This document shows, one piece after another, positions 33,745 to 42,461 of a stretch of 64,000 bases of DNA (position 1 is its first letter; every line of letters starts with the position of its first letter). The stretch is from Mycolicibacterium mageritense. GTDB lineage: Bacteria > Actinomycetota > Actinomycetes > Mycobacteriales > Mycobacteriaceae. The notes under the pieces are model-generated. The model saw nothing but the letters and a program-made list of their open reading frames with translations. It had not been told where the DNA came from and did no database searches. The translations under genes and the position numbers were made by a program. The stretch spans positions 620,001 to 684,000 of the forward strand of contig NZ_AP022567.1 of NCBI RefSeq assembly GCF_010727475.1, given 5' to 3'.

Positions 33745-34458
33745 CTACGTTCGCGGCGGCAGCCGGCGCGTCATGCGCTCCCGGATCGGTGCGTAGTGCG
33801 CGCGGATCGCCGCGCGCAGGACGTCGGCGTCACCCTTTTCGATCGCGTCGAGGATGGCCACGTGCGCCGCGACGGTGGCCTGCAGATCATCGGGCGGCCC
33901 CAACGAACGCGACGCCAGGGCGTGCACATCCCAGAAAGCCCCTGTCATCCCTACCGCCAGTGTGCCTGCGGTCTCCATGAGCAGCAGGTGGAATTCCCGG
34001 TCTTCCGCCGCGAATTCCTCGCCCGCCGAGGCCTTCTCGGCCATGGCCTCGGTGAGCCTGCGCATGCTCAGCGCCGCCTGCGGCGTGAGGCTCGCCATGA
34101 TCTTGTCGGCCAGGCTCGTCTCGATCAGCTCGCGGAAGTCGACGAGTTCGGCGAACACCCCCAGCCCGTCGTCCGCGTTGAGCATGCCCCGGAACGCCAG
34201 TGACTCCACCATCGCGCGGAAGCTCATCTGGCCGACGTACGTGCCGTAGCCGTGACGCACCTCGACGATGTCGAGGGCCGACAAGGTCTTGACTGCCTCG
34301 CGGATGCGGGAGCGGCTGACGCCGAGCTGTTGGCTCAGTTCATTCTCGGTCGGCAGCGGATCGCCCGGGCCCAGGTGATTGGTGAGGATGTACTCCTTGA
34401 TGCGGCTCACCACGGTCGGCCCGCCCGCGACCGGGCTCAGCACATCGTGTTGCCTCAC
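33745..34458 (-). CDS. GntR/FadR-family regulator, putative NanR
   Basis: 237 aa. The N-terminal winged helix (PLPTENELSQQLGVSRSRIREAVKTL) is of the GntR type. The C-terminal FCD ligand domain has metal-binding candidates in DFRELIE, EFHLLL and an AHVAIL stretch. E. coli NanR is in the same subfamily. It is divergent from nanT, with tandem GACAT repeats between, so it is the likely sialic-acid-responsive repressor. GTG start with GGAGGG upstream. Confidence 0.85.
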   Translation of the reverse strand: MRQHDVLSPVAGGPTVVSRIKEYILTNHLGPGDPLPTENELSQQLGVSRSRIREAVKTLSALDIVEVRHGYGTYVGQMSFRAMVESLAFRGMLNADDGLGVFAELVDFRELIETSLADKIMASLTPQAALSMRRLTEAMAEKASAGEEFAAEDREFHLLLMETAGTLAVGMTGAFWDVHALASRSLGPPDDLQATVAAHVAILDAIEKGDADVLRAAIRAHYAPIRERMTRRLPPRT

Positions 34459-34598
34459 GGATCCGATCCCTCCAGCTCAAGACCACTTGACAAAGAACGT
34501 ACTACATCAGATCTCCTGCTTTTCCGGATGTGCGGCGCCATGACCAGGCGAACCCGGGACGCCTTGTGTTCCACGTCACCATGCCTTACCGTGACTAT

Positions 34599-34617
34599 GA
34601 CATAGGACATCAGACAT
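34599..34617 (+). promoter_or_regulatory. Three GACAT repeats at 7-bp spacing, putative regulator site
   Basis: GACAT occurs at 34599, 34606 and 34613, giving an in-phase direct repeat 26-44 bases before the nanT start. The 8-mer ACATCAGA inside it recurs at 34504-34511 near the regulator's own promoter. E. coli NanR binds tandem direct hexamers, so the architecture is similar though the sequence is not. Confidence 0.5.
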
Positions 34618-34642
34618 CCGACGTTCAAAGGAGAGCGGGTTG

Positions 34643-36124
34643 GTGGACACGGTCAGCGGAAGCACCAGAGAATCCGGCATCTGGTATCGGCAGCTCTCCC
34701 GGCGGCAGTGGAAGGCGTTCGTCGCAGCGTGGCTCGGCTACCTGCTCGACGGCTTCGACTTCGTGATCATCACGCTGGTCCTCACCGAGGTCATCGACGA
34801 ATTCGGCCTGACCCCGGTGATGGGGGCGACGCTCGTGTCGGCCGCGTTCATCTCCCGGTGGTTCGGCGGCCTGGCACTCGGCGCGTTCGGCGACCGCTTC
34901 GGCCGGAAGAACGCGATGGTCCTCAGCATCACGCTGTTCTCGTTGGGATCGGTGCTGTGCGCGCTCGCGCCCGGGTACTGGGTGCTGTTCGGCGCGCGCC
35001 TGTTGATCGGGCTCGGCATGGCGGGCGAGTACGGCTCGAGTTCGACGTACGTCATCGAGTCCTGGCCGAAAACCCTGCGCAACAAGGCGTCCGGATTCCT
35101 GATCAGTGGATTCTCGATCGGCGCCGTCCTGTCGGCGCAGGCCTACCGGTTCGTGGTGCCCGAGTGGGGTTGGCGTGCGCTGTTCGCGATCGGCCTGATC
35201 CCGATCGCGCTCGCACTGTGGCTGCGGCGCTCACTGCCCGAGTCCGACGACTGGGAACACGCCAGGGCAGCGCATCAAGCCGGCAAGCGCACCGCGGCAC
35301 CCGACATGTTCAGCACGCTCTACAAGGGCCCGCGGTCCGTCGTCAACATCGTCGCGACGGTGCTGGCCTTCGGCGCGCTGCTGCTCATCTTCACCAAGAC
35401 CGTGGCCAACCCGTTGGGCATCGCGGCCCTGGCCGTGCTGACCGCCGCGGTCTTCGTGTCTTTCATGGTGCAGTTCGAAGGATCCCGCTGGCCGACCGGC
35501 CTCACCGTGATGCTCGTGATCTTCACCGCGTTCCTGTACTCGTGGCCCATCCAGGCGCTGCTGCCCACCTACCTCAAGACCGACCTCGCCCTCGATCCGG
35601 GACATGTCGCGAACATCCTGTTCTTCTCGGGCTTCGGCGCCGCGGTGGGCTGTGTCGTCGCCGGTTTCACCGGGGACCGCTTCGGTACGCGGCGCGCGTA
35701 CTGGATGAGCCTGGCCGTGTCGCAGGTGCTGATCTTCCCGGTCTTCCTGGTCGGGGGCGGCAATCTGCTCGTGCTCGGTGTGCTGTTGTTTCTGCAACAG
35801 GTGTTCGGGCAGGGCATCTCCGGGCTGTTGCCCAAGTGGATCGGCGGCTACTTCTCGGTCGACAAGCGCGCCGCCGGGCTCGGATTCGCCTACAACGTGG
35901 GCGCTCTGGGCGGCGCCGTGGCCCCGGTCCTCGGCGCGAGCCTGGCCACGAAGATGTCGCTCGGCACATCGCTCGCGGTGCTGTCCTTCGGGCTGACCGC
36001 GGTGGTCATCGTGCTGATCGGGATAAACGCCCCGCTGCGGGTTCAGCGGTGGCTCAAGCCCGACCATGTCTGGCCGACCGACAGCACCGAGACCATGCCC
36101 GAAGCCGCACCGGTCAAAGCCTGA
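34643..36124 (+). CDS. nanT: MFS transporter, putative sialic-acid importer
   Basis: 493 aa, the length of NanT, with a central pair of extra hydrophobic segments (about residues 230-275) typical of the 14-segment sialate transporter group. MFS signature GDRFGRKNAMV lies between helices 2 and 3. GTG 34643 is preferred over a TTG three bases earlier because AAAGGAGAG is then well placed. It heads a four-gene operon whose other members encode the sialic-acid lyase, kinase and epimerase, which is the main support for the substrate. Confidence 0.8.
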   Translation: MDTVSGSTRESGIWYRQLSRRQWKAFVAAWLGYLLDGFDFVIITLVLTEVIDEFGLTPVMGATLVSAAFISRWFGGLALGAFGDRFGRKNAMVLSITLFSLGSVLCALAPGYWVLFGARLLIGLGMAGEYGSSSTYVIESWPKTLRNKASGFLISGFSIGAVLSAQAYRFVVPEWGWRALFAIGLIPIALALWLRRSLPESDDWEHARAAHQAGKRTAAPDMFSTLYKGPRSVVNIVATVLAFGALLLIFTKTVANPLGIAALAVLTAAVFVSFMVQFEGSRWPTGLTVMLVIFTAFLYSWPIQALLPTYLKTDLALDPGHVANILFFSGFGAAVGCVVAGFTGDRFGTRRAYWMSLAVSQVLIFPVFLVGGGNLLVLGVLLFLQQVFGQGISGLLPKWIGGYFSVDKRAAGLGFAYNVGALGGAVAPVLGASLATKMSLGTSLAVLSFGLTAVVIVLIGINAPLRVQRWLKPDHVWPTDSTETMPEAAPVKA

Positions 36125-36154
36125 GCCCATCACCGTCTTTCGAGGAGTCACCAC

Positions 36155-37093
36155 ATGACCGGCAAGCTGACCGGTGTCATCCCCCCTGTCGTCACCCCGC
36201 TCACCGAGGACCGCCGGCTCGACGTCGAGTCCTTCGAACGCGTGATCAACCGGCTCATCACGGCGGGAGTGAACGGGCTTTTCGTCCTCGGCTCCACCGG
36301 GGAGGTCGCGTTCTGCACCGACGCGATGCGTGCGCAGGTCATCGACGCGGCCGTCCGCATCGTCGACGGTCGCGTGCCCCTGCTCGCGGGTGTCATCGAC
36401 ACCCAGACCGCGCGGGTGCTCGACCACGTGACAGCGGCAGCAGCCGCAGGTGTCGACGCCGTGGTCGCCACCGCACCCTTCTACGCGGTCACCCACACCC
36501 CGCAGATCAGGCGGCACTTCGAGATTCTCGGCGACCGCGCGGGAATTCCGGTGTACGCCTACGACATTCCGGTTTGCGTGCACACCAAGCTGGATCCGGA
36601 CCTGCTGGTGGATCTCGGCCGCAGCGGCGCGATCGCCGGCGTCAAGGACTCGTCGGGCGACGACATCGCGTTCCGGCGGCTGTGCTTGAAGAACCGGGCC
36701 GCCGGCGAGCCGTTGACGCTGCTCACCGGCCACGAGTTCGTGGTCGACGGCGCCTATCTCAGTGGTGCGCACGGGTCGGTGCCAGGCCTGGCCAATGTCG
36801 ATCCCGACGGCTACGTGCGCCTGCACCGGGCGTTTCTCGAGGGCGACTGGGCCACCGTACGTGGCGAACAGGATCGGCTGGCGAAGCTGATGGAGATCTG
36901 CCTGTCCGCCAAGGGCATCACGGGCTGGGGTGCGGGTGTGGGGGCCTTCAAGACCGCGCTGATGCTGCAGGGCGTCATCACGACGAACCAGGTACCGGAA
37001 CCGTTCGACGCCCTGACGGGCGCCGACGTCGAGGCCGTCCGGACCATCCTCGCCGCGGTCGGGCCGCGCGCCCTGGATCCCGCAACCCGATGA
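36155..37093 (+). CDS. nanA: N-acetylneuraminate lyase
   Basis: 312 aa class I aldolase of the DapA/NanA family that would split N-acetylneuraminate into ManNAc and pyruvate. Schiff-base lysine K164 in GVKDSSGD; the GSTGE loop at 46-50; active-site tyrosine Y136 in YAYDIP. Overall it resembles the actinobacterial (Corynebacterium) NanA type as remembered. GAGGAG precedes the ATG, and the stop overlaps the nanK start (ATGA). Other DapA-family reactions are possible but do not fit the neighbours as well. Confidence 0.82.
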   Translation: MTGKLTGVIPPVVTPLTEDRRLDVESFERVINRLITAGVNGLFVLGSTGEVAFCTDAMRAQVIDAAVRIVDGRVPLLAGVIDTQTARVLDHVTAAAAAGVDAVVATAPFYAVTHTPQIRRHFEILGDRAGIPVYAYDIPVCVHTKLDPDLLVDLGRSGAIAGVKDSSGDDIAFRRLCLKNRAAGEPLTLLTGHEFVVDGAYLSGAHGSVPGLANVDPDGYVRLHRAFLEGDWATVRGEQDRLAKLMEICLSAKGITGWGAGVGAFKTALMLQGVITTNQVPEPFDALTGADVEAVRTILAAVGPRALDPATR

Positions 37094-38010
37094 CGGCAAC
37101 CATCGGCATCGACCTCGGCGGCACCAAGACCGCCGCGGGGCTGGTGCTGCCCGACGGCGACGTCGAACTCGACTGCACCGCACCGACACCGGCTGCCGTA
37201 GGGCCCGCCGCGATGATCGACACCGTCACGGCGCTCGTCGCCGAGATCCGGGGCAAGGCCGCCGACAGCGGCCTGCCCGCGCCGGTCGCCATCGGCATCG
37301 GTTCGGCCGGGGTCATCGACGCCGGCCACGGGACGGTGCTTTCGGCGACCCACAACCTGCGCGGGTGGCCGGGCACTCGTCTCGCCGACCTCGTGGCGTC
37401 CAAGACCGGCCTGCCGGTGCGGGCCATCAACGACGTGCACGCGCACGCGATCGGCGAGGCTCGCTACGGCGCGGGCCGCGGTCTTGGCACTGTGCTGATG
37501 GTGGCCGTGGGTACCGGGATCGGCGGCTCGCTGGTCCTCGACGGCACACCCCTGCCCGGCGCCAGGCACGCCGCAGGCCATCTGGGGCATACCCCGGCAC
37601 CCGAAGCCGAGGGGCTGCTCTGCACGTGCGGGCGAACCGGCCACCTGGAGGCGATCGCCTCAGGGACAGGGCTTCTCGCACACTATCGGCGCCTCGGCGG
37701 TACGGCGGCCGACACACGCCAGGTCGTCGGCCGGGCCTCCGCAGGCGACGCGTTGGCCACCGAATGTGTCACTCTCGGCGGACGTACCCTCGGGCGCGCC
37801 ATCGGCGGCTGGGTCAATATGCTCGACCCCGACGCGGTCATCGTCTCGGGCGGGCTGGCGCAGGCAGGTCCGCTGTGGTGGTCGGCCATGACCGGCGCGG
37901 CCACCGAGCAGTTCATCGAGGCCGTCACCGGCTGCCCGGTGCTGCCCGCCGAACGTGGTTCACGCGCAGCGATTCTCGGGGCCGCCGCGCTCGCCGGAGA
38001 CCCGCGGTGA
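37090..38010 (+). CDS. nanK: ROK-family kinase, putative N-acetylmannosamine kinase
   Basis: 306 aa sugar kinase. ATP motif IGIDLGGTKT at the N-terminus; AINDVHAHA with the catalytic aspartate; GTGIGGS. The ROK zinc motif reads AGHLGH followed by CTCGRTGHLE: the third cysteine of the usual CxCGxxGCxE is replaced by histidine, which could still bind zinc. It is overlapped at both ends by coupled genes (ATGA with nanA, GTGA with nanE). Phosphorylation of ManNAc is inferred from context. Confidence 0.82.
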   Translation: MTATIGIDLGGTKTAAGLVLPDGDVELDCTAPTPAAVGPAAMIDTVTALVAEIRGKAADSGLPAPVAIGIGSAGVIDAGHGTVLSATHNLRGWPGTRLADLVASKTGLPVRAINDVHAHAIGEARYGAGRGLGTVLMVAVGTGIGGSLVLDGTPLPGARHAAGHLGHTPAPEAEGLLCTCGRTGHLEAIASGTGLLAHYRRLGGTAADTRQVVGRASAGDALATECVTLGGRTLGRAIGGWVNMLDPDAVIVSGGLAQAGPLWWSAMTGAATEQFIEAVTGCPVLPAERGSRAAILGAAALAGDPR

Positions 38011-38690
38011 CCGACCCCGTCCAGACCCTGGCCGGCGGGCTGATCGTGTCCTGCCAGGCCTATCCGGGCGAGCCGCTGCGCCATCCAGAGACCATGGCCC
38101 AGATGGCCGAGGCCGTCGTCGCAGGCGGGGCGGCCGGGGTGCGCGCACAAGGCGTGGCCGACATCTCGTTCATCAAGGGCCGCACCGAGGTTCCGCTGAT
38201 CGGGCTGTGGAAGGACGGTCACGACGGCGTGTACATCACGCCGACCCTCCGGCACGCGCGCGCCGTGCGCGACGCCGGTGCCGAGATCGTCGCGCTCGAC
38301 GGCACCCGGCGGCCCAGACCCGACGGACTGACGCTGGCCGAGACCATCGCGCGATTGCGTGCGAGCGCCCCGACCATCGTGATGGCCGACTGCGGGTCGC
38401 TCGACGACGCGCTCGCGGCCCACGACGCCGGCGCCGACATCATCGGTACCACCCTGGCCGGTTACACGGGCGAACGGACCCGGACCGACGGCCCCGATCT
38501 GGAGCTGTTGGCGCAGTTGGTCACCCGGTTACCGGGGGTGCCCGTCATCGCCGAGGGGCGCGTGCACACCCCGGAACAGGCCCGTGCCGCGATCGAGGCG
38601 GGTGCCCACGCGGTCGTGGTGGGAACGGCGATAACCCACCCGACCACGATCACCGGCTGGTTCCGGCGCGCGCTGCGCCCACCGTCGTGA
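38007..38690 (+). CDS. nanE: N-acetylmannosamine-6-phosphate 2-epimerase
   Basis: 227 aa TIM-barrel enzyme that converts ManNAc-6-P to GlcNAc-6-P. Typical NanE segments are LIVSCQAYPGEPLR at the start, ITPTLRHARAV, ALDGTRRPRP with the catalytic lysine region replaced by arginines and prolines as in family members, and AEGRVHTPEQ near the end. GTG start overlapping the nanK stop. Its last 41 bases overlap the convergent ligase gene. No nagA/nagB genes are adjacent, so later steps must be elsewhere. Confidence 0.87.
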   Translation: MTDPVQTLAGGLIVSCQAYPGEPLRHPETMAQMAEAVVAGGAAGVRAQGVADISFIKGRTEVPLIGLWKDGHDGVYITPTLRHARAVRDAGAEIVALDGTRRPRPDGLTLAETIARLRASAPTIVMADCGSLDDALAAHDAGADIIGTTLAGYTGERTRTDGPDLELLAQLVTRLPGVPVIAEGRVHTPEQARAAIEAGAHAVVVGTAITHPTTITGWFRRALRPPS

Positions 38691-40209
38691 ACTGGGTTCT
38701 GACCGCGTTCCGATCGATCGCTCCCTTGGCCGTGTGGGGCAGGGCTTCGACGATCTCGAACCGTTCCGGAACCTCGAACGGAGACAGCTTCGTTCGGCAT
38801 TCCATCGCGATGGCGTCGGTTGCGCTGGCGCGCGCCGCGGCCAGGACCACGGCGGCGCCAACGCGTTCACCGTAAGTGTCGTCCGGTATCGCGAACACCG
38901 CGGCCTCGATCACGCCGTCACATCCGGTCAGGACACCTTCGACGTGCTCGGGTGAGATCTTCTCCCCACCGCGGTTGATGATGTTCTTGATCCGGCCCGT
39001 CAGGTGCAGGCACCCGTCGGCATCGAGCGCCCCCAGATCGCCGGTGCGAAACCACCCGTCCACGAAGCTCTTCGCCGTTTCGGGCGGGTCAGCCAGGTAC
39101 CCGCGGACCACGGTCGGGCCGCTCACCCACACCTCGCCGACGACGCCGGGCGGGCACACCGAGCCGGCACTGTCGACGACCCGCAACTGCACGTCCCCGG
39201 TGGCGGATCCGACCGATCCGCTGACGTCACGGTCGACGCGCGCGCTCACTGCCTGGTGGGTGGTCTCGGTCATCCCGTACGCCTCGAGCACCGGCGCGCC
39301 GAACCTGCGCGCCACGGCCTGTGCCGTGGCGACGTCGAGCGGTGCGCTACAGCTGCGGATGAAGCGCAGCCGCACGACGTCCGGGCCCGGGTAGCCGTCC
39401 ACGGACCGCTGCAACAGGATCTGGTGGATCGTCGGCACGGCGCTGTACCAGGTGGCGCCGACCGCCCGCATGTCGGTCCAGAACATGTGCGCCGAGAACC
39501 GGCCGCGCGTGGGCAGCAGCAGGCGCCCACCACTGGCAAGCGTGCCAAGCAACACCGCCATCAGCCCGTGACCGTGGAAGAACGGCATGACGGCCACGGT
39601 CGCGTCGGCGGCACCCAGCTCGTATGTCGCGCAGATGCCCTGTACCGACGCTGCGATGTTGGCATGGGTCAGCGGCACCATCTTCGCGCGGCCCGTGGTG
39701 CCGGACGTGAAGAGCACCAGTGCGTCACCCGGTCGCAGCCCGGGATCCTGACCGCGGCTGGACCCGAGACATCCTGACACCGTGTCCAGCCACGCCTGCG
39801 CGCCGGACATCACCACGCGCACACGCATCGTCGCGATGTCGGGGATGTACAGCGGGGTCCGATCGGTCGCCGCGGCACCGACCAGTACGGCGCGTGCGCC
39901 GACGCGGTCCAGCCGGTCACTCATCTCCGCGACGGGCAGGGCCGGGTCGAGCGGTGCGACCACGATGCCGGCCCGGGCCGCGCCCAGCAGGCCGACCACG
40001 AATTCGAGCGTGTTGGCGCCCACCAGCCCGACCGCGTCGCCGCGGCGTAAGCCTGCCTCGTCCAGACCCGCCGCGATCTGCTCGACCAACCTGTCGAGCT
40101 CGCTGTAGCGCACGGGGGTCCGCTCTCCGCCCACGACGAGGGCCGTCGAATCGGGACGGTGGCACATCTGTTCGTCGAGCACGTCGAACAGTCCGGTCAT
40201 CGAAGTCAT
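38650..40209 (-). CDS. fadD7: Acyl-CoA synthetase, probable oxalate-CoA ligase (FadD7-like)
   Basis: 519 aa ANL ligase. Motifs VLFTSGTTGRAKMVPLTH, EAYGMTET, RTGDLGALD and the catalytic lysine in AKGAIDRN. It is divergent from oxcA, the same pairing as Rv0119-Rv0118c in M. tuberculosis, which points to activation of oxalate to oxalyl-CoA. The start at 40209 has GGAAGG seven bases upstream. A much longer open frame to 40785 runs through the promoter and oxcA and is not accepted. The 3' end overlaps nanE. Confidence 0.85.
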   Translation of the reverse strand: MTSMTGLFDVLDEQMCHRPDSTALVVGGERTPVRYSELDRLVEQIAAGLDEAGLRRGDAVGLVGANTLEFVVGLLGAARAGIVVAPLDPALPVAEMSDRLDRVGARAVLVGAAATDRTPLYIPDIATMRVRVVMSGAQAWLDTVSGCLGSSRGQDPGLRPGDALVLFTSGTTGRAKMVPLTHANIAASVQGICATYELGAADATVAVMPFFHGHGLMAVLLGTLASGGRLLLPTRGRFSAHMFWTDMRAVGATWYSAVPTIHQILLQRSVDGYPGPDVVRLRFIRSCSAPLDVATAQAVARRFGAPVLEAYGMTETTHQAVSARVDRDVSGSVGSATGDVQLRVVDSAGSVCPPGVVGEVWVSGPTVVRGYLADPPETAKSFVDGWFRTGDLGALDADGCLHLTGRIKNIINRGGEKISPEHVEGVLTGCDGVIEAAVFAIPDDTYGERVGAAVVLAAARASATDAIAMECRTKLSPFEVPERFEIVEALPHTAKGAIDRNAVRTQFTTVGAARAGTSR

Positions 40210-40419
40210 CGCAATCACCTTCCGTCGTACCAACATGGTTGAACCACAAGGTTTTCCACTCTGAGGATCTGCCGGAATGCTAGGCCGGCGCGGTGCGGGT
40301 GTCCGCTGTCCCGGCCGGAATTTCCAGCTGGCAGGGGGGTGCTGGTGACGGTGGCCGGGACACCGCATTGGCCGCCAGCGGTGCAGACGCCGGCCATACC
40401 CCGCGACCAGGATGAAGTC
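40210..40419. promoter_or_regulatory. Divergent promoter region of fadD7 and oxcA
   Basis: Inverted repeats near the fadD7 side are GGTTGAACC (40237-40245) and AACC-ACAA-GGTT (40242-40253), overlapping each other. They are candidate operator sites for joint control. No gene is seen in this gap. Confidence 0.4.
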
Positions 40420-42150
40420 ATGAGCATCGCTGCCCCAGTTGCGGACCCACCGGCCACCACAGTCACCGACGGCCACCACGTCGTGGTGGAGGCGTTGAAG
40501 CGCAACGGGATTCACACCATCTACGGAGTGGTCGGAATTCCGGTGACAGACATCGCCCGCGTCGCACAGGCCGACGGCCTGCGCTACATCGGCTTCCGGC
40601 ACGAAAGCGACGCCGGTCACGCCGCCGCGGCGGCCGGCTTCCTGACCGGGAAACCGGGCTGCTGCCTCACGGTGTCGGCGCCGGGCTTTCTCAACGGCCT
40701 TGTCGCACTGGCCAACGCCACGGCGAACTGCTTCCCCATGGTGCAGATCTCCGGGTCGAGCGAGCGTCACATCGTCGACCTGCAACGGGGTGACTACGAG
40801 GAGCTGGATCAGCTCGCGGCCGCAAAGCCGTTCGTCAAGGCCGCCTTTCGGGTGAACCGGGTGCAGGACATCGGGTTGGGTGTCGCGCGTGCGATCCGCA
40901 CCGCGTTGTCGGGGCGTCCCGGGGGCGTCTATCTCGACATCCCCGCGGCCGTGCTAGGTGAGGTGATCGACGCATCGGAAGCCGCCGCGTCGGTGCGGAC
41001 CGTGGTCGACGCGGCACCCGCACAGCTGCCGTCCCCCGCCGCGGTGGACCGTGCGGTCGCACTCCTCGCGGGTGCCCGACGTCCGCTCGTCGTGCTCGGC
41101 AAAGGTGCGGCATACGCGCGGGCCGACACGACGATTCGCTCGTTCATCGAAACGACGGGCCTGCCGTACCTGCCGATGTCGATGGCCAAAGGCCTGCTGC
41201 CCGACGGACATCCGCAGTCGGTGGCCGCGGCCAGGTCACTGGCCCTGCGCAACGCCGATGTGGTGCTGCTCGTCGGCGCCCGGTTGAACTGGCTGCTCGG
41301 GCACGGGGAACCGCCGCAGTGGAGCGCCGACGCCCAGTTCATCCAGATCGACATCGACCCGGCGGAACTGGACAGCAACGTGCCCATCGCGGCACCGCTC
41401 GTCGGGGACATCGGCTCGGTGATGAGTCTTCTGGTCGACCGCGCCGCGGGGATCGACGCGCCCGCGCCGTGGCGCGCACAGCTGGCCCAGCGGTGCGCCC
41501 ACAACGCGGCGTCGATGGCCGAACGTCTGGACGCCGATTCGGACCCGATGCGGTTCCACGGCGCGCTGCGCGCGATCCGCGACGTGTTGACCGACCGCCC
41601 CGACGTGTACGTCGTGAACGAGGGCGCCAACGCGCTCGACCTCACCCGCAACGTGATCGACATGGCCGTGCCACGTCACCGGCTCGACAGCGGCACGTGG
41701 GGTGTCATGGGTATCGGGATGGGTTATGCGATCGCCGCGGCAGTGGAGAGCGGTGACCCGGTCGTGGCGATCGAAGGTGACAGCGCGTTCGGATTCAGTG
41801 CAATGGAACTGGAGACGATCTGCCGTTACCGGCTTCCTGTCGTAGTCGTCGTGCTCAACAACGGTGGCGTCTACCGGGGCGACGGAGTGAACCCGACATC
41901 GGGCGATCCCGCACCGACCACGCTGATGGCGGGTGCCCGCCACGACCGGCTGATCGAGGCGTTCGGCGGCGCCGGCTATCACGTGCGCACTCCCGATCAG
42001 CTCACCGCCGCGTTGACCCGAGCACTCGCGTCGGGACGCCCCGCGCTCATCGACTGTGTCATCGACCCGGCCGACGGCACCGAAAGCGGTCATCTGACCC
42101 ACCTCAACCCGGCAGGCATCGGCACCACCGCGCAGCCCGCCACCAACTAG
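40420..42150 (+). CDS. oxcA: Oxalyl-CoA decarboxylase
   Basis: 576 aa thiamine-diphosphate enzyme that converts oxalyl-CoA to formyl-CoA and CO2. Catalytic glutamate in GFRHESDAGHAA; the family-specific RGDYEELDQ; cofactor motif EGDSAFGFS ending VVLNNGGVY. The start at 40420 (MSIAAP) has AGGA upstream. It is the counterpart of Rv0118c. No formyl-CoA:oxalate CoA-transferase gene (frc) is adjacent, so CoA activation is probably ATP-dependent via the divergent ligase. Confidence 0.92.
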   Translation: MSIAAPVADPPATTVTDGHHVVVEALKRNGIHTIYGVVGIPVTDIARVAQADGLRYIGFRHESDAGHAAAAAGFLTGKPGCCLTVSAPGFLNGLVALANATANCFPMVQISGSSERHIVDLQRGDYEELDQLAAAKPFVKAAFRVNRVQDIGLGVARAIRTALSGRPGGVYLDIPAAVLGEVIDASEAAASVRTVVDAAPAQLPSPAAVDRAVALLAGARRPLVVLGKGAAYARADTTIRSFIETTGLPYLPMSMAKGLLPDGHPQSVAAARSLALRNADVVLLVGARLNWLLGHGEPPQWSADAQFIQIDIDPAELDSNVPIAAPLVGDIGSVMSLLVDRAAGIDAPAPWRAQLAQRCAHNAASMAERLDADSDPMRFHGALRAIRDVLTDRPDVYVVNEGANALDLTRNVIDMAVPRHRLDSGTWGVMGIGMGYAIAAAVESGDPVVAIEGDSAFGFSAMELETICRYRLPVVVVVLNNGGVYRGDGVNPTSGDPAPTTLMAGARHDRLIEAFGGAGYHVRTPDQLTAALTRALASGRPALIDCVIDPADGTESGHLTHLNPAGIGTTAQPATN

Positions 42151-42163
42151 AAGGAGAACCGTC

Positions 42164-42457
42164 ATGCGAATCACCCCACGCCATTTCGCACCGCTGCTGG
42201 CCGCAGGGGCGGGCGCGATAGCCATCGCGGTCGCACCGGTCGCCGCCGCCGCACCGCCTGTCGCACAACAGGCCTGCAGCAGTTTCGGAGACGGCACCGA
42301 ATGCCAAAGCCCGGGCAACGTTCAGATCAACGACTCCACGCCGCCCGATTTCGAGGCGCAGTACCCGTACTTCTCGCTGTTCGGCCTCGGCGGCAACTAC
42401 GGGCACGGGTTCAACGGGGGCGGCGGCCACGGCTTCGGCGGCGGCGGGCACCGCTGA
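42164..42457 (+). CDS. Small secreted glycine/histidine-tailed protein
   Basis: 97 aa. Signal peptide ending near AAAAPP (residue about 30), then two cysteines (QQACSSFGDGTECQ) and a C-terminal tail rich in glycine, histidine and phenylalanine (GHGFNGGGGHGF). Strong AGAAGGAG ribosome-binding site. It is 13 bases after oxcA and may share its transcript. The tail could bind metal or surface; no family is recognised. Confidence 0.75.
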   Translation: MRITPRHFAPLLAAGAGAIAIAVAPVAAAAPPVAQQACSSFGDGTECQSPGNVQINDSTPPDFEAQYPYFSLFGLGGNYGHGFNGGGGHGFGGGGHR

Positions 42458-42461
42458 GCGC

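Noticed and set aside
35231..37189. A 652-codon open frame on the minus strand
   Set aside because: Antisense shadow of nanT/nanA; composition is Arg/Gly/Asp/His-rich with no fold signature.
34708..38010. An 1100-codon open frame on the plus strand
   Set aside because: Only its 3' part is the ROK kinase frame. The rest is an out-of-frame, arginine-rich shadow of nanT and nanA, which have clear motifs and ribosome-binding sites.
40210..40785. N-terminal extension of the fadD7-like ligase to 40785
   Set aside because: The extension crosses the divergent promoter and the oxcA start and has no ligase homology; a good start lies at 40209.
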